From JAVBOP01 sp031550405 (lineage in GTDB: Bacteria > Bacteroidota > Ignavibacteria > Kapaibacteriales > UBA2268): DNA of 5,888 nucleotides. Positions within the stretch are counted from its first letter, which is position 1; each line of letters starts with the position of its first letter. The DNA is taken from NCBI GenBank assembly GCA_031550405.1, contig JAVBOP010000085.1, forward strand, positions 1-5,888. The letters run 5' to 3'. The position numbers were made by a program, and so were the translations under genes. This document shows positions 1-5,751 of the stretch, piece by piece. The notes below the pieces were generated by a model. The model was not told where the DNA came from and ran no database searches. It saw only the letters and a program-made list of their open reading frames with translations.

Positions 1-189
1 TTTTTGCTGCCGTATAGTCTCGAATTGAGTCCTGCTGAAAAAATTTGGTGGAAATTTAAGCGAGAATTTTCTAACAAATTATTCGAAAATCTTAAAAAAT
101 TAAGTGATTTTTTATCTGATTTAACAAATTCATTAACAAAAAAGGAGGTTGCTTCAATATGCTCATGCAATTACGCTACAAATTGGTAA
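1..189 (+). mobile_element. IS630-family transposase, C-terminal fragment (5' end outside window)
   Basis: The frame is open from the first base and ends with TAA at 187-189, giving about 62 residues of the C-terminal end of a DDE transposase. It opens FLLPYSLELSPAEKIWW, which matches the IS630 signature LPPYSPELNPIE.xW; the Glu in SPAE is expected to be the third acidic residue of the DDE/DDD catalytic triad, which holds metal for strand cleavage and transfer. The charged tail ending LTKKEVASIC is also typical of this family's C-terminus, so the stop looks natural rather than a truncation. Two residues of the usual signature are changed (second P to L, and P to L in SPEL), a slight hint of decay. 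The catalytic N-terminal part and the left end of the element are off-window, so activity cannot be judged. The right inverted repeat should lie shortly after 189, but I cannot identify it without the left end. Confidence 0.85.
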
Positions 190-203
190 TAGCAAAGAGT
201 ATT

Positions 204-222
204 ATAGGCATGATATGCTTAT
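204..222. repeat. Short hairpin just after the transposase
   Basis: An inverted repeat with an 8-bp stem (204-211 with 215-222, one G:T pair) and a 3-base GAT loop lies 14 bases after the transposase stop. No clear T-run follows on either strand, so it is a poor intrinsic terminator. It could belong to the terminal region of the insertion sequence. Its role is undetermined. Confidence 0.3.
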
Positions 223-232
223 GTTTCGATAG

Positions 233-256
233 ATTTATGAAAAAATATTCATAAAT
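233..256. repeat. Perfect 9-bp inverted repeat in the IS/ftsA junction
   Basis: ATTTATGAA (233-241) and TTCATAAAT (248-256) are exact reverse complements around a 6-base AT-only loop. The repeat lies between the convergent transposase and ftsA units and contains the stop codon (235-237) of the small minus-strand frame. Such a hairpin could slow polymerase from either side, but no flanking T-run is present, so calling it a terminator would go beyond what is seen. Confidence 0.4.
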
Positions 257-372
257 TCTTGCATGTATTCCGCATATATTTTCCTTTGGGCAATTTCTTT
301 AATAACCATTTGCAAATAATATGGTGTTGTTGATTTGTTTATGGCACTAAGAGGGAATATCCTCCCAATCAC
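235..372 (-). CDS. Possible small or remnant ORF overlapping the ftsA stop (45 aa, unrecognised)
   Basis: Reading leftward, a GTG at 370-372 overlaps the ftsA stop as GTGA and opens a 45-codon frame ending with TAA at 235-237. A conventional ATG at 307-309 would give 24 residues, beginning MVIKEIAQRKIYAEYMQEF. The peptide is rich in charged and aromatic residues and could form a helix, unlike a random translation of AT-rich DNA. The overlapping GTGA arrangement is what translational coupling to ftsA would look like. There is no clear ribosome binding site: the GGGAGG run lies just inside the frame, not ahead of it. I do not recognise the family. It may be a small ftsA-linked protein, the stump of a gene cut by the neighbouring insertion sequence, or chance. 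Confidence 0.25.
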   Translation of the reverse strand: MIGRIFPLSAINKSTTPYYLQMVIKEIAQRKIYAEYMQEFMNIFS

Positions 373-1694
373 AGCTTGGTGATGAAATCTTTCAGCTTGG
401 TAACGGTTGCTGCAAATTTGCCGCTGTCCTTGCCTTTATCTTTTTCATCGGGCGCAGTATTGGCGCTCTCATCAACTGCCATGTCCGGCACTACATTTTC
501 CATGCTGAATATAGTCTCGCCCTGAATGGCATTCATGTTGAGGGAATGCAGGGCAAGTCCCACAGCTGTTGAATATTTGGGACTTTCGATGGCATCGGCT
601 AAGCCTCTGTATTTATTGCCAGATGGATAACCGACACGTATTGGCATGCTGAATATCCTGTATGCCAGTTCATCAGCACCTCGCAAAAGAGCAGAGCCGC
701 CCGTAAGCACTATGCCAGCTCCGAGTTTGCCTGCAAATCCAGACTTAATTATCTCCTCATTGCACATCTCAAACAGCTCCTCAACGCGTGGCTGGATAAC
801 CTCGCACAGCTCTTCCTTGCTTATTTCCAACGGCGGTATGCCTCCAACGCCGCGTATCATGAATATATCATCCTTTTTCATGATAGAGGGCTTATAGGTG
901 TGCCCATAGTCGCATTTTATGCGCTCGGCTTCAACAGCAGTCGTTTTGAAGGCTGTGCGCACATCGCCTGTGATGCGATTGCCGCCAATACCTATAACCG
1001 TTGTAAAGCGTAACACATTGTCCTTAAATATAGTTATATCAGTTGTGCCGCCGCCTATATCTATAAGGCATACGCCCACTTCCTGCTCATCATCGTCAAG
1101 AAGCGCCAAACTGCTTGCAATAGGCTCCAGAATAACATCCTTTAAATGCAAGCCAGCGCCCTTTTCAACACAGTGATGGATATTTTGAACTGCCGTGCGC
1201 ATGCCGGTTACGATATGTACATTGGCTTGCAGCCTGACTCCATACATTCCAATTGGGTTGATAATTCCATCCTGCCCGTCGATGATAAATTCATAAGGCA
1301 CTATATGTATTATCTTCTTGTCCGAGGATATTTTGCTTCTGCGCAACTCATCAATGGCACGCTCAACATCAGCCTTACTAACGATTTGACTTTTGCTTGA
1401 TATAGTGATTGTAGAGACTTCGGAAAGAGATTCTATGTGGTCGCCCGCCATGCCAACGACAACTTCATTGATTTTGATGCCTGCCTGCTGCTCCGCCTCC
1501 TGTATAACCTTTTGAATTGCTTCGACAGTTTTTTCGATGTTGGTAATCACGCCGCGGTTAACTCCCGTATTTTCCGTTACAGCGCAGCTCAGGATATTAT
1601 AAGTGTTTTCCTCTGTTTTTTCTATAACAATTACACAGATCTTGGTTGTGCCTATATCCAACCCTACAGCAATTTTTTTGGTATTATCTGGCAT
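369..1694 (-). CDS. ftsA: Cell division protein FtsA
   Basis: FtsA is an actin-like ATPase that polymerises under the membrane, tethers the FtsZ ring and recruits later divisome proteins. The 441-residue product has the family's parts in order: phosphate-1 motif DIGTTK (13-18), the FtsA-specific 1C subdomain (about 85-165, ending GMYGVRLQANVHIVTG), phosphate-2 motif DIGGGTTD (212-219), and adenosine motif TGGSALLRG (331-339). A charged, low-complexity linker (about 395-424) leads to a terminal helix KFAATVTKLKDFITKL, the expected amphipathic membrane-targeting sequence. Length is close to the usual 410-450 residues. The ATG at 1692-1694 is preceded by GGGGGA six bases upstream, which supports this start. 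ftsA normally sits between ftsQ and ftsZ; here the upstream neighbour is a radical SAM gene behind its own terminator, and an insertion sequence lies downstream. All key motifs are intact, so the protein is probably functional. Confidence 0.96.
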   Translation of the reverse strand: MPDNTKKIAVGLDIGTTKICVIVIEKTEENTYNILSCAVTENTGVNRGVITNIEKTVEAIQKVIQEAEQQAGIKINEVVVGMAGDHIESLSEVSTITISSKSQIVSKADVERAIDELRRSKISSDKKIIHIVPYEFIIDGQDGIINPIGMYGVRLQANVHIVTGMRTAVQNIHHCVEKGAGLHLKDVILEPIASSLALLDDDEQEVGVCLIDIGGGTTDITIFKDNVLRFTTVIGIGGNRITGDVRTAFKTTAVEAERIKCDYGHTYKPSIMKKDDIFMIRGVGGIPPLEISKEELCEVIQPRVEELFEMCNEEIIKSGFAGKLGAGIVLTGGSALLRGADELAYRIFSMPIRVGYPSGNKYRGLADAIESPKYSTAVGLALHSLNMNAIQGETIFSMENVVPDMAVDESANTAPDEKDKGKDSGKFAATVTKLKDFITKL

Positions 1695-1700
1695 ATTGTT

Positions 1701-1706
1701 CCCCCG
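1701..1706 (-). promoter_or_regulatory. ftsA ribosome binding site
   Basis: Reading on the minus strand, GGGGG(A/C) ends six bases before the ftsA ATG. It can pair with the 16S anti-Shine-Dalgarno CCUCC through one G:U pair. It is the only purine-rich site of this kind ahead of a main gene start in the window; the radical SAM gene and ppk1 have none. Confidence 0.55.
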
Positions 1707-1716
1707 TTTGCTTTAA

Positions 1717-1741
1717 ATGTATAATGTATATAACATGTATA
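1717..1741. repeat. Three ATGTATA repeats in the ftsA leader/promoter
   Basis: On the plus strand, ATGTATA occurs at 1717-1723 and 1724-1730 (directly abutting) and at 1735-1741. On the minus strand each reads TATACAT, so each resembles a -10 hexamer. They may be alternative -10 boxes or a repeated protein site ahead of ftsA. Confidence 0.45.
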
Positions 1742-1765
1742 TCTTTTTCACATTTTATTTTACAA
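1736..1765 (-). promoter_or_regulatory. Candidate ftsA promoter
   Basis: On the minus strand, TTGTAA (1760-1765) and TATACA (1736-1741) are separated by 18 bases, resembling sigma70 -35 and -10 elements. The predicted start would leave a leader of roughly 35 bases before ftsA. Two more TATACAT copies lie just downstream, so the true -10 may be one of those. The region is very AT-rich and such matches arise easily by chance, so this remains a candidate. Confidence 0.35.
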
Positions 1766-1860
1766 ATATAATATATTATTTACGAATTGCCATTAATTCC
1801 CCGTAAAATATATATTTTTTTTGTGAAGTAATATGCCATTTTATGAATAATTTTTTCGAT

Positions 1861-1897
1861 AAAAATATAGGGAAGAGGTGTTGTATGCCTCTTCCCT
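1861..1897 (-). terminator. Strong Rho-independent terminator of the radical SAM gene
   Basis: AGGGAAGAGG (1869-1878) and CCTCTTCCCT (1888-1897) form a perfect 10-bp, GC-containing stem around a 9-base loop. On the minus strand the hairpin is followed at once by TATATTTTT (1869 down to 1861), the required U-run. It starts 28 bases after the radical SAM stop codon. Orientation and spacing assign it to that gene and make ftsA a separate transcription unit. Confidence 0.9.
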
Positions 1898-1924
1898 GAT
1901 GTGTAGCTATCAAGTGTTGTTCTG

Positions 1925-3205
1925 TTATTTTTCTGCGGTTTTGAGATTCATTTCTTCGCGATAATCTGTATCTTTTGGCACAAGGCGAACGTTTTCACCC
2001 CAGCGCATTTGTTCCTCCATGCGGCAAGACCACACGAGCTTGTCATTCCAAACCGTAATGTCCGGACATCCGTCACACATGCTTATGCGCCCGTCGGAAT
2101 ATACATCGGCAGGCTGAATAATCATTATCGACTGAAAATGCACACGAGAGAAAAAGGCACGCGGATTCTGCGCCAATGCCTTGAAATAGTTCTTCATAGC
2201 TTTGCGAATACCTTTGTCAAAAGGAGCAAGAAGAAAATATAACCTGCCGCGATGCAACCACTTAGGATGCGAATATGCCAGATAGCTGTCGCTTGTAAGG
2301 TGCTTGGCAGTCTGCACAATCTCCATGAATTTTTGACCGGCATAGCCAAATACCTGATGTTTGTTCGCAATACGCCCGGTAAGCAGCCATTTGAATGCCG
2401 AAGGATCTTCCGTACCATTCAAAAAAGCAGCAGGCATAAAATCCGGATATTTGGTGCGCAGCATATCAACAGCTTCGGGTGAAGTTATATTAACACGGCG
2501 AGCGTCGTCTTCCTTTGAGTACATCATATCATCAAAATAAACCTGCTCCGGACCTGCAAAGAAATCGTGCTTGTCTCCAAGAATAGCCATGCGGTATAAA
2601 ATAAACACCATTACATTTATTTTGTCAATATGATCCTGCCCAAATTTTGCAAGCTCGGGGATATATTTCAAATTTTCCGGATATATCGTCGCATTAAACG
2701 AACAGGAGATATTGCCCTTACCGACATCATACAACATTTCAGCAAGCTGCAGCCGCAATTCATTTAATTCAAGCTCATTCTTGCCTTTCCAGCCTTGCCG
2801 CTGCTGACCGCTATCCACATGGAATGTAAATCCATCAACACCCGCCTCATACAGATCTTTAAGCAGCTCACGAGTCAGCAAACCGCCATTAGAATTGATA
2901 ATTGGTTTCCAGCCTTTTTTGCGAACCATGCGCACGATTTCGCAAATCTGCGGATGAGTCAGCGGCTCGCCGCCGGCAATAGAAACGCCATCAGTACGGC
3001 GATGTTTTTCAAAAACATCAAGATCATGCTGCACTTCTTCCAGTGTTTTATGGGAATTGATGCGGTTTTCACGGTAGCAACCATCGCAGTATAAGTTGCA
3101 TTTGCTTGTCGGCTCCAGCCAGGAAATAGAATTATCAGAAAAATTCCATGGCAGCCTGTACAAAGTACGCGGAGAGAGTTCCAATTCACCTAATTCTTTA
3201 TTCAT
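1925..3205 (-). CDS. Radical SAM enzyme with extra C-terminal cysteine cluster, function unassigned
   Basis: The 426-residue protein has the radical SAM signature CX3CX2C (C36, C40, C43, in TSKCNLYCDGCY), which holds the 4Fe-4S cluster that cleaves S-adenosylmethionine, and the AGGEP motif (77-81) that contacts the SAM methionine. The TIM-barrel half runs to about residue 210, including INSNG and HVDSGQQRQGW. The C-terminal half is unlike anything I can name and carries a second cysteine set, CDGCPD plus a later Cys (C377, C380, C394), likely ligands for an auxiliary cluster as in SPASM/twitch-type enzymes, though the spacing does not match a standard SPASM domain. No signal peptide or clear membrane segment is visible, so it is probably cytoplasmic. 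The ATG at 3203-3205 has no Shine-Dalgarno sequence, but a promoter sits right against it. The gene stands alone, divergent from ppk1 and ended by its own terminator. No peptide or cofactor partner gene is nearby, so no substrate can be proposed. Confidence 0.88.
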   Translation of the reverse strand: MNKELGELELSPRTLYRLPWNFSDNSISWLEPTSKCNLYCDGCYRENRINSHKTLEEVQHDLDVFEKHRRTDGVSIAGGEPLTHPQICEIVRMVRKKGWKPIINSNGGLLTRELLKDLYEAGVDGFTFHVDSGQQRQGWKGKNELELNELRLQLAEMLYDVGKGNISCSFNATIYPENLKYIPELAKFGQDHIDKINVMVFILYRMAILGDKHDFFAGPEQVYFDDMMYSKEDDARRVNITSPEAVDMLRTKYPDFMPAAFLNGTEDPSAFKWLLTGRIANKHQVFGYAGQKFMEIVQTAKHLTSDSYLAYSHPKWLHRGRLYFLLAPFDKGIRKAMKNYFKALAQNPRAFFSRVHFQSIMIIQPADVYSDGRISMCDGCPDITVWNDKLVWSCRMEEQMRWGENVRLVPKDTDYREEMNLKTAEK

Positions 3206-3214
3206 AATCTCACA

Positions 3215-3243
3215 AATATAATTAGTTTAAGTTAAAGACACAA
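3215..3243 (-). promoter_or_regulatory. Candidate promoter of the radical SAM gene
   Basis: On the minus strand, TTGTGT (3238-3243) and TATATT (3215-3220) are separated by exactly 17 bases. The same stretch also fits the Bacteroidota pattern TTG-N20-TAnnTTTG (TATATTTG, 3213-3220). Only nine bases lie between the -10 hexamer and the ATG, so the transcript would start within about three bases of the start codon. Confidence 0.45.
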
Positions 3244-3303
3244 TCATACAGCCTACGAAGATATTGCAAAATAATTACATAACCGCTAAAAAATGATATA
3301 AGC

Positions 3304-3313
3304 GCAGATCTGC
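3304..3313. repeat. Perfect 10-bp palindrome GCAGATCTGC
   Basis: GCAGATCTGC is fully self-complementary and sits in the middle of the divergent region, about 60 bases upstream of the radical SAM -35 box. It could be a dimeric repressor or activator site, but a single copy is not strong evidence. Confidence 0.3.
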
Positions 3314-3347
3314 TTGCAGCTCTGTCAATTCGGGCGATTTCGGTAAA

Positions 3348-3400
3348 ATGGTATCATACCTGAAACTGCTAAAAATCATACCATAAACAGAGCGGTATAC
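3348..3400. promoter_or_regulatory. Cluster of GGTAT/ATACC half-sites, possible operator
   Basis: Four half-sites occur within about 50 bases: GGTAT (3350-3354) facing ATACC (3356-3360) as the palindrome GGTATCATACC, then ATACC (3378-3382) and GGTAT (3394-3398). ATCATACC is also directly repeated at 3353-3360 and 3375-3382, with starts 22 bases apart, about two helical turns. The cluster lies roughly 45 bases upstream of the ppk1 -35 box, where an activator or repressor could act. The regulator is unknown; nothing in the window encodes one. Confidence 0.35.
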
Positions 3401-3444
3401 ACATATATTTCCTCTTTTTTATTCCCTAAAAGACGGCACGTTAA

Positions 3445-3473
3445 TTGATTGATGTAATGTTTTAAAATATGAT
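3445..3473 (+). promoter_or_regulatory. Candidate ppk1 promoter
   Basis: TTGATT (3445-3450) and TATGAT (3468-3473) are separated by 17 bases, a good sigma70-like pair. Only six bases lie between the -10 and the ATG at 3480, so the predicted start coincides with the A of the start codon. No Shine-Dalgarno sequence is present. If correct, the ppk1 mRNA is leaderless, or uses the second ATG at 3486 with a six-base leader. Confidence 0.45.
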
Positions 3474-3479
3474 AACTTT

Positions 3480-5567
3480 ATGTTTATGAACAAGATAGAT
3501 GCTGAAATCAACTATACAAACCCGGAATACTATATAAATCGTGAAATTAGTTTAATTGAATTTAACCGCAGAGTGATTAATGAAGCAATGGATAAATCGC
3601 ACCCGCTGCTTGAAAGGTTGAAATTTGTTGCTATCCTTAGTTCGAATTTAGATGAATTTTTTATGATTCGCGTTGCGGGGCTTAAAAGCCAAATAGCGGC
3701 TGGTGTGAATGAGCTGTCGTATGATGGAAAAACTCCCTTTCAACAATTAAATGAGATACGTGATAAGCTCATAGAATTATATATCTTACAGGAAAAAATA
3801 TGGCTTGAGGATATTGTTGCCGAACTGGAAAAAAATGGAATAATATTTAAAAAGCACACACAAATTGATGAGAACAACTTCAAGATTATTAAAAATTTTT
3901 TCATCGAAAATGTATTTCCAATATTAACTCCACTAACCCTTGGACCTGCAAATCCGTTCCCAAGGTTAGCGAACCGCAGTTTGAATTTGGCGTTTGTTTT
4001 AAAAGACAAAAGCATTGATTCGGCTGAACGAAAAACTGGGATTTTACAAATTCCTTCAGCCTTGCCACGTATTATTCCATTATTGAAAGATGATGATAAG
4101 CAGCCGTATATCCTTATAGAACATATAATTATGGCATTTGCGGAAATGCTGTATCCGGGCTATCAGATAGAATTTGCAAATAGTTTTCGGGTTACGCGCG
4201 ATGCTGATATTGAGATTGCTGAAGATGAGGCAGAAGATTTGCTGTATGAAATCAAGGAACAGGTCGTTTTCAGGCGCTGGGGAAAAGCTGCTGTAAGGCT
4301 CGAAGTAAATGCCAATATGCCTTTATTTCTTGCGGAAATGCTGCGAAATTCGCTTAATTTGGAAAGGAACGATGTGTATTTCCTCAATCGGGCAATGAAT
4401 TTAAGCGATTTTATGTTTTTTTCAGGCGGGAATAAAAGTTCGCTCAAAGACAAGCCGTTTACAGCTCGCATGATTCCTGAATTTATGCAGGGCGATATAT
4501 TTGAAGCCATAAAAAAGAATGATATTTTGGTACGGCATCCTTTTGATTCGTTTACGAACAGCGTTTTGAAATTTATAAAACAAGCCGCTGACGATACGAA
4601 TGTTATGGCAATAAAAATCACATTGTATAGAATAGGAAGCAATTCGCCTATTGTTGCTGCATTGAAACGGGCGGCAAATAATGGCAAATATGTTACTGTA
4701 TTTGTTGAACTTAAGGCAAGGTTTGATGAGGAAAACAATATAAATTGGGCGCGAGAATTGGAGAATGCCGGTGTGCATGTTGTCTATGGAGTTCCAAATT
4801 TAAAGACACATTGTAAAATATTGATGGTTGTTCGTAAAGAAAGTAATAAATTGAAAACATATCTGCATATTTCTACAGGAAATTATAACCAAACAACTGC
4901 ACGCTCGTATACGGATATTGGTTTTTTCACGTCTAATGATGAATTTGCAATTGATGCTGTTTTTCTATTTAACCTGCTGACAGGTTATTCGCAGCATAGC
5001 GATTGGAAACATTTAATCGTTGCTCCTACATATTTGCGTCAGAATATTATTGACAAAATACGCCGCGAAGCCGAGCAAAGCACAGCAGAAAATCCGGGTA
5101 TGATATTTGCAAAATTTAATGCTCTTGCCCACCGTGAAATAATTCAGGAATTGTATAAAGCGTCCCAAAAAGGAGTGATTATCAAATTAATTTGTCGCGG
5201 CGTATGCTGCCTTCGCCCCGGCATCAAAGGGATTAGCGACAACATTGAAGTCCGCAGCATCCTTGGCAGATTTTTAGAGCACGAACGTATTTTTTATTTT
5301 AAAAATAGCGGCAAAGACGAAATGTTTCTATCAAGTGCAGATTGGATGACCAGAAATCTTCATCGCCGTGTAGAAATAATGTTTCCGATTATCGATAAAA
5401 AAATAAAGAATAAATTATTTTCTATATTGGAATCTTACTGGGAGGATAACACCAAATCGTGGCTGTTGCTTCCAACCGGTGAGTACGAAAAAATTAAGCC
5501 TAAAAAGGGCGAGAAAAAATTCTCTGCTCAAAACTATTACTTAACTCAATTAAAAGCTTTGAATTAA
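3480..5567 (+). CDS. ppk1: Polyphosphate kinase 1
   Basis: PPK1 reversibly transfers the terminal phosphate of ATP onto polyphosphate, building the cell's phosphate and energy store, often at the membrane face. The 695-residue product is full length for the family (E. coli 688). It starts with the N domain motif YYINREISLIEFNRRV (17-32) and SSNLDEFFMIRVAGL (54-68), whose Asn56 matches the known ATP-contacting Asn. The phospholipase-D-like C1/C2 domains hold LKTHCK with His444, the expected autophosphorylated histidine, then STGNYNQTTARSYTDIGFF, and the second catalytic histidine in FLEHERI, His601. The two histidines are 157 residues apart, exactly as in E. coli (435 and 592). SSADWMTRNLHRRVE follows. 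ATGs at 3480 and 3486 are both possible; neither has a ribosome binding site, and the promoter position favours 3480. No exopolyphosphatase or pho gene is adjacent. Confidence 0.97.
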   Translation: MFMNKIDAEINYTNPEYYINREISLIEFNRRVINEAMDKSHPLLERLKFVAILSSNLDEFFMIRVAGLKSQIAAGVNELSYDGKTPFQQLNEIRDKLIELYILQEKIWLEDIVAELEKNGIIFKKHTQIDENNFKIIKNFFIENVFPILTPLTLGPANPFPRLANRSLNLAFVLKDKSIDSAERKTGILQIPSALPRIIPLLKDDDKQPYILIEHIIMAFAEMLYPGYQIEFANSFRVTRDADIEIAEDEAEDLLYEIKEQVVFRRWGKAAVRLEVNANMPLFLAEMLRNSLNLERNDVYFLNRAMNLSDFMFFSGGNKSSLKDKPFTARMIPEFMQGDIFEAIKKNDILVRHPFDSFTNSVLKFIKQAADDTNVMAIKITLYRIGSNSPIVAALKRAANNGKYVTVFVELKARFDEENNINWARELENAGVHVVYGVPNLKTHCKILMVVRKESNKLKTYLHISTGNYNQTTARSYTDIGFFTSNDEFAIDAVFLFNLLTGYSQHSDWKHLIVAPTYLRQNIIDKIRREAEQSTAENPGMIFAKFNALAHREIIQELYKASQKGVIIKLICRGVCCLRPGIKGISDNIEVRSILGRFLEHERIFYFKNSGKDEMFLSSADWMTRNLHRRVEIMFPIIDKKIKNKLFSILESYWEDNTKSWLLLPTGEYEKIKPKKGEKKFSAQNYYLTQLKALN

Positions 5568-5751
5568 AAATATTGTAGGATATTGTAAAATTATCAAATA
5601 CTTTTGTAGCTTAGTACTACAGCTATTCACACAAAGTAAATGATATACAATTAATGGAAAACGCAATAAATGCCCGATTATAAGTTCGGCTTTGGGTGCG
5701 AATGACGTGCAAGACTTGAAATGTGCGCTTCAAAAATACAATCCCGAAGAA
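5568..5751. other. Convergent spacer between ppk1 and the secreted-protein gene
   Basis: This 184-base stretch separates two convergent 3' ends. It holds an ATATTGTA direct repeat right after the ppk1 stop (5570-5577 and 5580-5587) and a small hairpin with a 5-bp stem (5605-5609 with 5617-5621). Neither is followed by a T-run, so no intrinsic terminator can be called for either gene. I see no convincing gene. Confidence 0.5.

Noticed and set aside
159..254. 31-codon plus-strand frame preceded by a perfect AAGGAGG, overlapping the transposase 3' end
   Set aside because: The AAGGAGG is explained by the Lys-Lys-Glu-Val codons of the transposase's conserved tail, and the predicted peptide resembles nothing I recognise; most likely chance.
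351..368. GGGA/TCCC hairpin just after the ftsA stop as an ftsA terminator
   Set aside because: The stem is only about 4 bp and no T-run follows on the minus strand.
3244..3444. Search for a small RNA, tRNA or CRISPR repeats in the divergent region
   Set aside because: No tRNA-like cloverleaf, no regularly spaced repeats and no open frame longer than a dozen or so codons; only short palindromes and half-sites are present.
4163..4738. Long 191-codon minus-strand open frame within ppk1
   Set aside because: It is fully antisense to the highly conserved catalytic part of PPK1 and has a serine-rich, low-information composition typical of a shadow frame.
5605..5621. Possible terminator hairpin between ppk1 and the minus-strand gene
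   Set aside because: The stem is only 5 bp with a 7-base loop, and neither strand shows a T-run after it.
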